Shown here one piece after another: positions 20,455 to 38,150 of a DNA stretch of 39,384 bases. The notes below the pieces were generated by a model. It was not told the origin of the DNA and searched no databases. It worked only from the letters and a program-made list of their open reading frames with translations. Position 1 is the stretch's first letter. Each line of letters begins with the position of its first letter. The DNA is taken from positions 1 to 39,384 of the forward strand of contig OAPG01000028.1 of the NCBI GenBank assembly GCA_900208305.1, given 5' to 3'. The position numbers were made by a program, and so were the translations under genes. This DNA is from Melanopsichium pennsylvanicum (Eukaryota > Basidiomycota > Ustilaginomycetes > Ustilaginales).

Positions 20455-20524
20455 GGAGATATAACTTAAAGGTAGAGTAGTTCGCTTCTAATGAATTTGT
20501 ATTGGTTCGATTCCATTTATCTTA
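20455..20524 (+). tRNA. tRNA-Arg (UCU)-like, possible second copy
   Basis: Folds as a cloverleaf: acceptor GGAGATA/TATCTTA with a first-pair G-A mismatch, D-stem ACTT/GAGT, anticodon stem GTTCG/TGAAT, loop CTTCTAA with anticodon TCT, T-arm ATTGG/CCATT with one T-T mismatch. It is on the opposite strand to atp6 and the HEG. A better tRNA-Arg (UCU) lies at 32523-32595 with unrelated sequence. This one may be decaying, imported or edited. Confidence 0.55.
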
Positions 20525-20540
20525 TTTTTAATTTCTTTTT

Positions 20541-20560
20541 CTGCGCTGGCGCGACTAAAA
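20541..20560 (+). repeat. GC hairpin element, CTGCGCTGGCGCGACTAAAA type
   Basis: The same 20 bases recur at 13946-13965. Close copies lie at 26298-26312 and, inverted, at 32616-32629 and 5415-5427. Stem GCGC/GCGC. Confidence 0.8.
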
Positions 20561-20626
20561 AATCGAATAAGATTTTACAAGGGGTTTCTATTTACTATGA
20601 TTACTACTATTAAAAATTAGGATAAC

Positions 20627-21157
20627 TCAGATAAAATAAATTAGGATAACTTGAATTGAATCTCTCATATCGTTAAATGGCAGATTTCGTAGGTTGGTGT
20701 GTGAATACGGAAGAATATAAATATTTCCACCATGTTTTTTACACATATCCATAATTTTATGTGTTGCAGGTTCTTTTTTTAATAGGTATTTATAACATGT
20801 TCTAGAAATGTGTGTTGTAAATTCTGAGTGATAAATGGATGCTTTTTTATCACTTCCTATTGGCACAATAATTATAAAACCTGACGTAGTTTTACTAGTA
20901 TTACGATTAGGTTTACCATACTTTTCTATTACTTTCTTCATTTTATTCTTTTCTTTCTTATCTCAAGGAAATTTAATGACCTCAATTTGTTTCAGGTCTT
21001 CAAAAATAAATCGGTAGAGAATCGAAATAAATTTGTGAGGGCTAATTGAAGTATCAAAGTTACTACTAATACTAGTAAAAATTTGCATCAGATTAGTATA
21101 AGTATAAAAGATGGACACATTTTTGAATACTGTACCGCAGGAAAGGGGAGTATCCAA
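20627..21157 (-). CDS. Unknown ORF of 176 residues, read through one TGA
   Basis: Two frames (21157-20963 and 20941-20627) are in register and are separated by one TGA. In table 4 they form a single ORF of 176 codons (TTG start at 21157, TAA end): FPW-DKKEKNKMKKVIEKYG... The N-terminal part is Ser- and Phe-rich. The rest is basic, with two possible Cys/His pairs (HISRTCYKYLLKK and KIMDMCKKHGGNIYIL). No family is recognised. It sits between atp6 and the atp6-associated HEG, and another open stretch begins with ATG directly after the atp6 stop (21240, MSRGFTKVSIILVTK) and could join it through one frameshift near 21160. It may be the first part of the mobile insertion. Function unknown. Confidence 0.45.
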
Positions 21158-21240
21158 TTAATCTTTTTTAGAAAAGATTCATTAGCAACTAGCACTTTAG
21201 TTACTAGAATTATTGAAACTTTAGTAAAACCTCTACTCAT

Positions 21241-22005
21241 TTAATGTAGATCAATAGCATCTTTAAGATATGAACATGTTAGAACACAGAATACGTAAGC
21301 TTGAATAAATGAAACTGCAATTTCTAGTCCAATAATACCAGTAAAAATGATAAATGGTAGTACAGTCAGTACTGAAACAATAAAAGTAGAAGTAAATAGA
21401 GGAGCCAGGAATCCTGAAAGGATTTTCATTAGAACGTGTCCTGCTGTAACGTTAGCAAATAGCCGAACTCCAAGTGAGAAAGCTCGTGCTAGATATGAAA
21501 TCAGCTCAATAGGTACTAGTAGAGGTACTAGTCCTAGAGGTGTACCTGAAGGAACAAAGAATGAGAAGAAGTGTACTTTGTGTAGTCGTAGACCAAGAAT
21601 TGTAACTCCAATAAAGATTGTCATACTTAGACCAATACTTACCATAATTGATGTAGCTACTGTAAATCCATATGGTACGTTACCACTTAGATTAGCAATT
21701 AGGATAAAGAAGAATAGTGAGTAGATAAATGGAAGGTACATCTCGTTAGCAGCACCAATTTGTGATTTAACTAGTCCGTGTACTGAAGCAAAACTACTTT
21801 CTAGTGCAATACTCCATCGACTTGGAATTAGTTGGTGGTTGTTACTTCCCATAATATGAAGTGATAGTACTAGATATACAGTTAGAATTGTATATAGTCC
21901 TAGATTTGTTAGACTTAGATTAACGTATCCAAGTACAGGTAGATTTAGAGAAATAAGACTAGTTACTTCAAATTGCTCTAGTGGTGAATGAATTAGGAAT
22001 GCCAT
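21241..22005 (-). CDS. atp6: ATP synthase F0 subunit a
   Basis: Membrane subunit a of ATP synthase, forming the proton half-channels against the c-ring. 254 residues, full length, mostly hydrophobic helices. The conserved block SLGVRLFANVTAGHVLMKIL is at 177-196, with the essential Arg181. Glu168 (VPIELISYLARAFS) and Glu228/Gln235 (GLEIAVSFIQAY) are also present. It starts at ATG 22005 and stops at TAA 21241-21243. The last ~65 residues probably came with the downstream mobile ORF, because an alternative native end is stranded at 18150-18350. atp8 lies about 500 bases upstream on the same strand, the usual pairing. Confidence 0.98.
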   Translation of the reverse strand: MAFLIHSPLEQFEVTSLISLNLPVLGYVNLSLTNLGLYTILTVYLVLSLHIMGSNNHQLIPSRWSIALESSFASVHGLVKSQIGAANEMYLPFIYSLFFFILIANLSGNVPYGFTVATSIMVSIGLSMTIFIGVTILGLRLHKVHFFSFFVPSGTPLGLVPLLVPIELISYLARAFSLGVRLFANVTAGHVLMKILSGFLAPLFTSTFIVSVLTVLPFIIFTGIIGLEIAVSFIQAYVFCVLTCSYLKDAIDLH

Positions 22006-22503
22006 TGCATAAAATAATATTAATTGGATTGTTACTTAATGTTTTTTTAATAGTTGCTACACCCCTATAAATTAAATGCTAGCTAGCAACACTGATAACA
22101 AAATAGATCCTTTTTCATTTTTAGCGCAATAAATTTTGCGCTTGCGCTGCGCTTGCGCGCGGGGTTCAATTTGAAATAATGTTAAAGCTTTCTTCTTTCC
22201 TATAAAATAGTATAAAATGCCACCGCCGATTTTTCTGTTTTATAGACCGCATATTCTATTTAGCTATCGGCTGACACTCTAAAAGAATCCGCTACGCGCT
22301 ATATTTATATTTATTTACTAAAAGGAGGCTGTCTATTTTTATCACACCCTTATAAAATAAAATCGAAAATAAAATCGAAAATAAAATCTACGATTTCTTT
22401 TTAAGAGTGAGTGTGCTGGCGCTGCGCTGGCGCTGCTATAAAAATATAGGAGATATTTTAGTGGGGGGGAAAAGATCGTAAAAGTAATAACGATCTTCTT
22501 TAA
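22006..22503 (-). other. atp8-atp6 spacer with GC repeat clusters
   Basis: No gene. A tandem palindromic block TTGCGCTTGCGCTGCGCTTG plus CGCGCGGGG lies at 22136-22164; 25 of its bases occur inverted at 35306-35330. A block CTGGCGCTGCGCTGGCGCTG follows at 22416-22435. Repeats of AAAATCGAAAAT with a terminal AAAATCTACGATTT lie near 22365-22395, and CGCTACGCGC near 22289. Confidence 0.75.
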
Positions 22504-22650
22504 TTAAAGTTTAGTAATGTACATTCGTGAAACAAATAGTTCTACAAAAGCTGGTAGGATGTATTTAGAAAATACAAATAGTAGTACAAATAGTCCTAGG
22601 AATGCAAATGAGATTTGATTTACGAAGTAAAAAGGTAGTAGTTGAGGCAT
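22504..22650 (-). CDS. atp8: ATP synthase F0 subunit 8
   Basis: Small membrane subunit of ATP synthase, 48 residues. It starts [17 protein letters not shown], the typical fungal Atp8 opening (MPQL.PF). One hydrophobic helix (~14-34) follows, and the end is basic (SRMYITKL). ATG is at 22650-22648 and TAA at 22506-22504. It is upstream of atp6 on the same strand, as in most fungi. Confidence 0.95.
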
Positions 22651-23084
22651 TATTTATCAATCAATAAAATAGTTACAAACTAGTAGACTATAGCCTTGTA
22701 ATATATATATAATCGTTTTCTATTATATAGCAGCTATAAAATAGAAGATTTTAGTAGCCGGATTTAATTAATAATACGGGCTTAGTCTCTACTGGAACTG
22801 TTACTACTATTTAAGCCTAAAAATGGGGCTTTCTTTTTCCAGTTTTTCTTTTTATAAAAAGGAACAATAAAATTGATTCCCTCATAAATTTTCTAACCGT
22901 TAGAAAAAGGATAGTATATTTTTCTTAATAATATTTTGTGCTCCGTTAAAAAATCGGAAGATTTTAGTAGGTCGATTATAGTAATTACTAGAAAATAGAA
23001 AACACTAGATAGTTTGTTCCGCTAAGGAGATGGGTAAGAAGGGGAGTGCGTCCCACCATGATATTCTATAATTTTATATATAAA
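22651..23084 (-). other. cox1-atp8 spacer
   Basis: No gene seen. It contains AT-type palindromes (ATAAAATAGAAGATTTTAGT ~22737; AAAAAATCGGAAGATTTTAG ~22948) and runs of pyrimidines. Confidence 0.55.
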
Positions 23085-31976
<8,892 letters not shown>

Positions 31977-32140
31977 TAATCCTTCTAGTCTATTCACTTT
32001 TTTAGTACCAATCTTTTTATTTATAGTGTTAATTATTTTTTACTCTTTAATTATAAGTTAACATCCTTTTTTTAGTAGCCAAAAAAGTATTCCGTATTTA
32101 CTTAATTTTGGTATACCTATATATAGGTATATAATTACAC

Positions 32141-32228
32141 GGACAAAAGGAGATTCGAACTCCTAAGGAAGTTTTTTATATTCCAGACAATTAGCAATCG
32201 CCTACACCTCGCCAATAGCGGTTTGTCC
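32141..32228 (-). tRNA. trnS: tRNA-Ser (GCU)
   Basis: Class II tRNA of 88 nt: acceptor GGACAAA/TTTGTCC, anticodon stem GGCGA/TTGTC, loop TTGCTAA with anticodon GCT, long variable arm (GGAA...TTCC), T-arm GGAG/CTCC. Confidence 0.92.
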
Positions 32229-32266
32229 ATAAGTAACCTATATAAAGAAGGTATAAAAAGAAACTA

Positions 32267-32308
32267 TTTTAATTTAATTTAATTTAATTTAATTTAATTT
32301 AATTTAAT
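32267..32308 (+). repeat. TTTAA pentanucleotide microsatellite
   Basis: About eight tandem units of AATTT between tRNA-Ser and the displaced nad1 end. Confidence 0.9.
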
Positions 32309-32363
32309 CCCAGTACGAATAGAATTAATATATTAAAGTAAAGGGGTTAAAAATAAGTATTAA

Positions 32364-32472
32364 TTAATAAGGACTAATATCGAAAGCAATCAGAAGACTA
32401 GGTACTAGGATTAGTAGTGCGATAGCTATAGGAAGCATACCAGTCCAACAGAACGTCATAAGCCCATCTAGA
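32364..32472 (-). pseudogene. Displaced nad1 3' end
   Basis: About 34 codons that match the end of nad1 almost residue for residue (FCWTGMLPIAIALLILVPSL, then LIAFDISPY and TAA), with many synonymous differences from functional nad1 at 34200-34300. It is on the same strand, about 1.7 kb downstream of functional nad1, with a GIY-YIG HEG and tRNA-Arg between. This is the same stranded-end pattern as at cox2 and atp6. Confidence 0.93.
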
Positions 32473-32522
32473 TAAATTAATATAATCGTTTATTTACTCT
32501 TCAGCAAATTGTAATAATTGAA

Positions 32523-32595
32523 TAACTAAAGAGACTCGAACTCTTATCCATACTATCAGAAGTAGTAGACATTAGCATTATGTTATAGTTAGTTA
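32523..32595 (-). tRNA. trnR: tRNA-Arg (UCU)
   Basis: Acceptor TAACTAA/TTAGTTA, anticodon stem TACTA/TAGTA, loop CTTCTGA with anticodon TCT, T-arm AAGAG/CTCTT. It sits between the HEG and the stranded nad1 tail. Confidence 0.92.
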
Positions 32596-32846
32596 CAGTT
32601 TTATAAAAACTAGTAGCGCCAGCGCAGAAAGATCTACAAACCTTAAAAATAGGGGGGACTACAAATTAGTAACTTTAGAAAAGATCCAACCTTTAATAAT
32701 TGTACCTGAATCGAGCTATTTACGAAGTGTTTTTAGGCTAACACTTCGACCTTCGATATTATAAGTGTGCGCAGATGCGACTGTAATAGAAGGTACAACA
32801 GTTTCAGTATTATTAATAGTGTCTTTAATAAGCACTTTCATTGAAT

Positions 32847-33925
32847 TTAATTTGTATTAAGACCCACACGTGATTCAACACGGTACTGATCGAATAGCTT
32901 TTTAAGCGCTTCAACAGGGATTAGATAAATTTTTGTATTCTCAGTAGGTCCGATTCGTGATACAGTATAGCGTCGGAATAGTTTAGTACCGGAAGAAAGA
33001 GACAACACCAATACCAAGTTGACGAGCACCAACTGCAGCACTTGCAGCTTCAAATACTAGAACATCATCCAGGTAAAGATAAATTGGTTGAGACATACTC
33101 GTTACCATTTTATTCCATTTTTCATAAGATAGTTCAGAATGATCTGTGTAAGGTCCTATGTTAGCTACTTTTACAGTATTAAGTGAAGGTTTCAGTGTTA
33201 GAATAAGATACTGTAAAAGAATAATAATTTTACGAAGTTGATCAATACTAGCTTCTTTAATTTCTTTTAGTTGAACTAGTTCAACTAGATAAATTGTTAG
33301 GCTAAAATTTTCTAGTCCATACTTAGACATATTAGAAATAATTGGACGTGTCTTATTTTTAGAAATGTCTTGTTTATAATTAGCAACACGTTTGGCTAGC
33401 TCAACACTACTTCCAACATATTGTTCACCAGTTAGCATATTAGTCCAGATGTAAATACCAGCATATTTAGGTAGACCACTACGTTTACCAATTAGCTGAT
33501 AAATATCCTTTTTATTTACCTCTTTTGTAATAGGATCACAATAATTTACTGTTTTAGGTTCAATACTAATAAGTTGTTCAAGTTATTCTGGTAGAACTCG
33601 ATCGAACTTACTAGGTAGAATCTTATTAAGTACATCCGTATCTGTATTATTACCGGAAGTAAGATACCGTCGTGCAATGAGATATGGGTTAGAAGTGTTT
33701 TCGTCCTAGATCTTTTTCTAGTACTTCAGACCAGAAATTCTCATTATTATCCTTTTCTTCTGCATCTTTCTTCTTTTTGTCTCCGGTATTATACCAAGCA
33801 TAGCTACCTACAATTATACTCATGCTGCTACTATTTGTATTAGAAGCTAGTTGATCAATTAGTAGACCTCCTTGAACAAGTAGAGTAATACAAATTAGAA
33901 TAGAATAAATAGCAGTGCAACACAA
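32847..33925 (-). pseudogene. GIY-YIG homing endonuclease inserted at the nad1 3' end
   Basis: A hydrophobic N-terminal segment (IYSILICITLLVQGGLLI) and an acidic-basic linker (KKKKDAEEKDNNENFWSEVL) lead to the GIY-YIG domain: AGIYIWTNMLTGEQYVGSSV (~33455-33395), then ELAKRVANY. YGLENFSLTIYLVE and LQYLILTLKPSLNTVK follow, the usual second half. The tail is GTKLFRRYTVSR..LFDQYRVESRV, ending at 32847. Breaks: an A4 run near 33698 (one base), a TAA near 33582, and a shift near 33005. A GC block GCGCCAGCGCAGAA lies just downstream (32616-32629). Closely related to the HEG after nad3. Confidence 0.85.
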
Positions 33926-33940
33926 ATCTTTAGAAAAATG

Positions 33941-33979
33941 GTAATTCGGTAGGACAAAACAGGAATGGCTACTAGTAGA
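33941..33979 (-). pseudogene. Inverted 38-39 bp fragment of nad2
   Basis: The reverse complement matches nad2 codons ~10-22 ([13 protein letters not shown]) with one or two differences. It carries the TTTTGTCC variant also present in the 13.5-kb copy. It lies between the nad1-associated HEG and nad1. Confidence 0.85.
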
Positions 33980-34199
33980 TGTAGAAATGAATTTACGTTT
34001 ACCATACCTATATTAATATCCATTAAAGTTGTACATTCTGGTAAATATAAATTCTTACCTTTTTTTACTATAATAATAAAACAGGGATTAAAAAATTACT
34101 ATAATGGTGAAAAAAGAAATAAATTCTCTAGTCCTACTAAAATTATTATACTAATATAAGTAACCGTGTGGCGCGCAAGGGGGAAAATAGTTATTATTT

Positions 34200-35195
34200 T
34201 TAATAAGGGCTAATATCGAATGCAATTAGTAGACTTGGTACTAGGATTAGAAGAGCGATAGCAATTGGTAGAAGTCCAGTCCAACAGAATACCATTAGTG
34301 AATCGTACCGCATTCGAGGCAGTGTAGCTCGAATCCATACAAATAGGAACATAATTAGAACTGCTTTTACAGCTAGAGCAATACTTTGTAGGTTAATAAA
34401 TGAATCTTCAGCAAATAGTACTTGAGGTGACATGTTATATCCACCAAGGAATAGAATTGCTGTGAAAGTAGACATTAGAACAATACTTCCATACTCTGCT
34501 AGGAAGAAAAATACAAAGATCATACCTGAGTGCTCTGTCATGAAACCAGCAACTAGCTCAGATTCAGCTTCTGGAAGATCGAATGGTGTACGGTTTGTTT
34601 CAGCAAGTGCGGAAATAAAGAATAGAATAAAGATAGGTAGTAGAGGTATAATATACCATACACTTTGTTGAGCTTCAATAATTTCTGTAATATTGAATGT
34701 ACCACAAAGTAGAATTACAGTTAGTACAGCAGCACTATAAATTAGTTCGTAACTAATCATTTGAGCTGTAGATCGTAGAGAACCTAGGAAAGCATATTTA
34801 GAATTAGCTGACCATCCTGCAAATAGGATACCATATACACCAATACTTGAAAGGGCTAGAGAGTAAAGAATACCTAGTGAAAAATCACTAAGAGCTAGAC
34901 CAGGACCTAGAGGAATAACACCCCAACCTAGTAGACTAAAAATTAGTGTTACCATAGGAGCTAGAAAGAATAGACTTTTTGTAGCTTGTGATGGAATAAC
35001 TTGCTCTTTAATTACCAGTTTTAGAGCATCTGCAAATGGTTGTAGTAGAGCATAGTATCCAACAACATTAGGTCCAATTCGTCGTTGCATTGATCCCATT
35101 ACTTTTCGTTCAATTACTGTCATAAAAGCAACACTTAGTAGAATTGGAACAAGAACTACTAGAATCTCTAGTAGATTATATAGAATTGAAAGCAT
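34200..35195 (-). CDS. nad1: NADH dehydrogenase subunit 1
   Basis: Proton-pumping membrane subunit of complex I near the quinone site. 331 residues from ATG 35195, full length, about eight hydrophobic helices. Conserved blocks: ERKVMGSMQRRIGPN at 29-43, QPFADALKLVIKE at 52-64, and AETNRTPFDLPEAESELVAG at 198-217 (quinone-pocket loop). The end, LLILVPSLLIAFDISPY, is duplicated at 32364-32472, so the present 3' end was probably brought in with the GIY-YIG HEG. No introns; no frame breaks. Confidence 0.98.
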   Translation of the reverse strand: MLSILYNLLEILVVLVPILLSVAFMTVIERKVMGSMQRRIGPNVVGYYALLQPFADALKLVIKEQVIPSQATKSLFFLAPMVTLIFSLLGWGVIPLGPGLALSDFSLGILYSLALSSIGVYGILFAGWSANSKYAFLGSLRSTAQMISYELIYSAAVLTVILLCGTFNITEIIEAQQSVWYIIPLLPIFILFFISALAETNRTPFDLPEAESELVAGFMTEHSGMIFVFFFLAEYGSIVLMSTFTAILFLGGYNMSPQVLFAEDSFINLQSIALAVKAVLIMFLFVWIRATLPRMRYDSLMVFCWTGLLPIAIALLILVPSLLIAFDISPY

Positions 35196-35303
35196 TTTTA
35201 AGTTTTATTTTACTGCGTTACTAATTTTACTAATTACTAATCTAATATCTAGATTATTTAAAGTAAATACGCACGTTAATAAATCTATACTTAATTACCG
35301 CCC

Positions 35304-35330
35304 GTGCGCAAGCGCAGCGCAAGCGCAAAA
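35304..35330 (+). repeat. GC palindromic cluster, inverted copy of 22136-22160
   Basis: Alternating GCGCAAGCGCAGCGCAAGCG. Twenty-five bases are shared in reverse complement with the block upstream of atp6. Confidence 0.85.
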
Positions 35331-35780
35331 TGTAGACTAAATTGCGCGCGAGCTCTTAGATAGATTAATCTATTTTATTATAGACTAACCTACTATATTA
35401 ATTTCTCTTTTATTTAAATGAAAGTAATAAGTATAGATAGGAGTAAATCAAAAGAGTAAGAGTAAGTACTCTATCCTATACAAGAATAGGGTCGCGCCAG
35501 CGCATTCATTTTTTGATTAGATAGTTTAATTAAATAGATCTTCCGAAAGCCTAAATAGCAAATTTTAAGTAGTTAACAAGAAGATTAAAAGTATACAGAT
35601 CGCAACACCTGTAAATACATGTGTATATATCTCACTGTTTAATTTTATATGCTTGTTTTCCTTCGGGAAACAGGGAAATTTATTTATGTGTAGTTAATAT
35701 TAATAAATTAACTATTTTTAAGTAAGATATATAATTATCCTCTTGAAAAAAAGAGGCGTAAGGAGGGGTAAATAATAAAT

Positions 35781-35840
35781 AAGCTTGGCTACCGATTCAT
35801 GCTAGGTATTTTTCAGGTGTTACAGCTTCTATTATTACAA
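35781..35840 (-). pseudogene. Short cox2 3' fragment
   Basis: The minus strand reads [18 protein letters not shown], matching the cox2 end ([18 protein letters not shown]), with TGA in place of the Trp codon TGG. It differs from both functional cox2 and the 14.5-kb copy, so it is a third version of the cox2 end. Confidence 0.85.
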
Positions 35841-36098
35841 GCGTTTACTATATAGTATAGGTATACTAATTATTATATAAAATTAGTATAATATGTATAA
35901 ATAAAGATTATACCCTGTACTGCTACACATTTTTACTATTTAATTATAGTAAACGCCATTCTTTATAAAAAAGAGAGTTTATTAGGACTAAGTTTCTGTT
36001 TTTGTAGAACATATGAAATTATAAATTGTGATTTAGTAGTAAAATAAATAATAATTTACTATAAAATTAATGGGATTTATTATAAAGTAGTAGTCGTA

Positions 36099-37711
36099 AT
36101 GCTTTCAATTGGTCTAATTTCACTACTAGTAGCCATTCCTGTTTTCTCCTACCGAATTACTCCTAGTCTATTTAATCGAATTACATCTGTAGTTCTAATC
36201 TATTCTGCTCTACTGGCTTTTAATGGTCTACATATTGAGTCACTAGCTTCCGGAGTAGGTATCTACAGTGGACTATTCCATGTAACAACAGTATCAGTAG
36301 CTATTGAAGGATTTCTACTTTTCACTGGTGCTCTAATTCTACTAGGTTGGGGTCCAGTTACAGATAAAACGATTGTACGATCAAGTACAACAGTAGTTCC
36401 AACAATTAGTGAGTATTCACTAATGATTCTATTTACATCTATGGGTGCTACACTACTACTAAGTAGTTCTGATCTAGTAAGTATGTATCTAAGTATTGAG
36501 CTACAAAGTTTTGCTGTTTATATTCTAGCAACACTTTACCGAGATTCAGAATCTGCAACAAGTGCTGGTCTTAAATACTTTCTACTAGGTGGTCTATCAT
36601 CAGCCCTAATTCTACTAGGTACAGCACTAATTTATAGTTATACAGGTCTTACACAATTTGAAAGTATTTATACTCTAGTACAAGTAACAGGATCAGATTA
36701 TATAGCTTATAGTGCTGTTTATAGTGGTGGTGTTACATGTGGACTACTTCTAATTGGTATTGGATTCCTATTTAAAGTAGCAGCAGCTCCACTACATAAT
36801 TGGGGACCAGATGTATATGATGGTGTACCAACCATTGTAACATCTTGGCTAACAACAATGCCAAAAATTTCCATCTTTGTATTTCTTCTAGAACTACAAT
36901 CAGGACTAGAAGGTAGTTTTGAATCACTAAGTGTTCTTATTAGTGATGATACATCTATTAATATTTGGAAAAATCTACTACTTATTGCTAGTGTTCTAAG
37001 TCTTATTATCGGTACAGTAGTTGGACTTAGTCAATATCGTATTAAACGACTTCTAGCATATAGTACTATTAGTCACGTAGGATTTCTACTACTAGCTCTA
37101 TCAATTAATACTGAAGAATCAATTGAATCATTCCTATTCTATCTAATTCAATACTCACTTACAAATGTAAACACATTCCTAATTCTTCTAGCATTTGGAT
37201 ACATTATGAGCACAAGTAAATCATACCTAGTTTCAAATCGTGCTACTAATAAACAATCAGTTAATAGTACAGACATTCAGTTTATTGATCAACTTAAAGG
37301 TCAATTTAAGGAAAATCCTCTACTAGGACTAAGTCTTGCTCTTTGTCTATTCTCTATGGCAGGTATTCCACCACTAATTGGATTTTTTGCAAAACAAATG
37401 GTTCTATATTCAAGTACTCACGTGGTTACTATTTTGTATCTATTATAGCAATTCTAGTAAGTGTAATTAGTGCATCTTACTATCTAAAAATTATTCGAGT
37501 TATCTACTTCGATAGTCAAGATACTCAAACTGAGGTAGTATATACTGATAGTACTCTAAATACACAAGATACTAATACTACTCAAACAATTACTAACGTA
37601 CATAGTCTACTAATTTCTAGTCTTACTATGATTATCGTACTATTTGTACTTCAACCATCAATCCTACTAAATAGCTGTCATATTCTAGCTCTATCACTAT
37701 TCTATTACTAA
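36099..37711 (+). CDS. nad2: NADH dehydrogenase subunit 2, one apparent frameshift
   Basis: Antiporter-like membrane subunit of complex I. It starts at ATG 36099 ([16 protein letters not shown]). Conserved parts include [19 protein letters not shown] (~166-184), [20 protein letters not shown] (~226-245), with the expected Lys and His, and [20 protein letters not shown] (~421-440). At about 37424-37430 (CTCACGTGGTTAC) the frame closes, while the next frame continues [20 protein letters not shown]...SLFYY to TAA 37711. One extra G (GTG GGT TAC) would join them, giving a normal nad2 of about 537 residues. This is either a base error, a -1 programmed shift or true damage. The end overlaps the presumed start of nad3. 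Confidence 0.93.
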
Positions 37712-38150
37712 TAACACAATTACACTATTTTTTATTTTTATCCCTATTCTAGCAGTTATTCTTCTATTTGCTAACCTTCTACTAGCTGTTCACCGACCTG
37801 ATTCAGAAAAAGTTACACCATATGAATGTGGTTTTAGTCCAGTATATGGTCAAACACGAAACCCTTTCTCTATTCAATTTTATCTAGTAGGTATTCTATT
37901 CCTAGTATTTGATATTGAACTCTAATGACTTACCCATTTGCCGTAAATCTTTACCAGACAAGTGCTTATGGGTTCTGGATCTTTGTTATCTTTTTCCTAG
38001 TACTTACTGTTGGTTTCATTTACGAGTTTGGGAACAGGAGCTCTATACTTCACAGATAAACGATCTTCAATTAACAATGTTGATGTTGTTAAGTCTAATA
38101 CTTCCCCTTTTACTAATAAAACGATCTTATTCTACCAGTTAAAAAATTAG
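37704..38150 (+). CDS. nad3: NADH dehydrogenase subunit 3, two compensating frame breaks
   Basis: Small complex I membrane subunit. No ATG, GTG or TTG is available; the frame opens after TAG 37686 and could start at ATT 37704, overlapping the nad2 stop. [20 protein letters not shown] and ECGFSP (the conserved loop) are followed by [15 protein letters not shown]. At ~37921 (GAACTCTAATG) the frame needs one extra C, or a -1 slip, to continue [20 protein letters not shown]. At ~38031 (TTTGGGAAC) one G must go to read [14 protein letters not shown] and on to TAG 38150. The two breaks cancel: the full span is 149 codons. From the first break on, codons end in C more often than in the first part, so the 3' part may be imported, as at cox2 and atp6. 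Confidence 0.88.

Larger units (their letters stand above)
35196..36098. other. Spacer between nad1 and nad2, rich in mobile fragments
   Basis: No full gene. It holds: GC palindrome cluster 35304-35330 (inverted copy of 22136-22160); GCGCCAGCGCATTCATTT at 35494-35511, as in rps3; a TTTTCC..GGAAAC hairpin 35655-35675, as in the cox1 intron 1 HEG; a cox2 3' fragment 35781-35840; an inverted repeat GCGTTTACTATA (35841-35852) / TATAGTAAACGC (35944-35955); and the nad2 leader with TTATACCCTGTACTGCTA (~35915), copied at ~13360. nad1 and nad2 diverge from here, so their promoters probably lie here, but no site is recognised. Confidence 0.75.

Noticed and set aside
21347..21724. 125-codon plus-strand frame
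   Set aside because: A shadow of atp6 on the other strand; the composition mirrors atp6 codons.
35196..36098. Replication origin in the nad1-nad2 spacer
   Set aside because: Palindromes and a 12-bp inverted repeat are present, but nothing specific to an origin; the same elements are spread over the window.
37909..38142. Separate small gene after nad3
   Set aside because: It is another frame of the nad3 3' part; the conserved nad3 residues lie in the other two frames.
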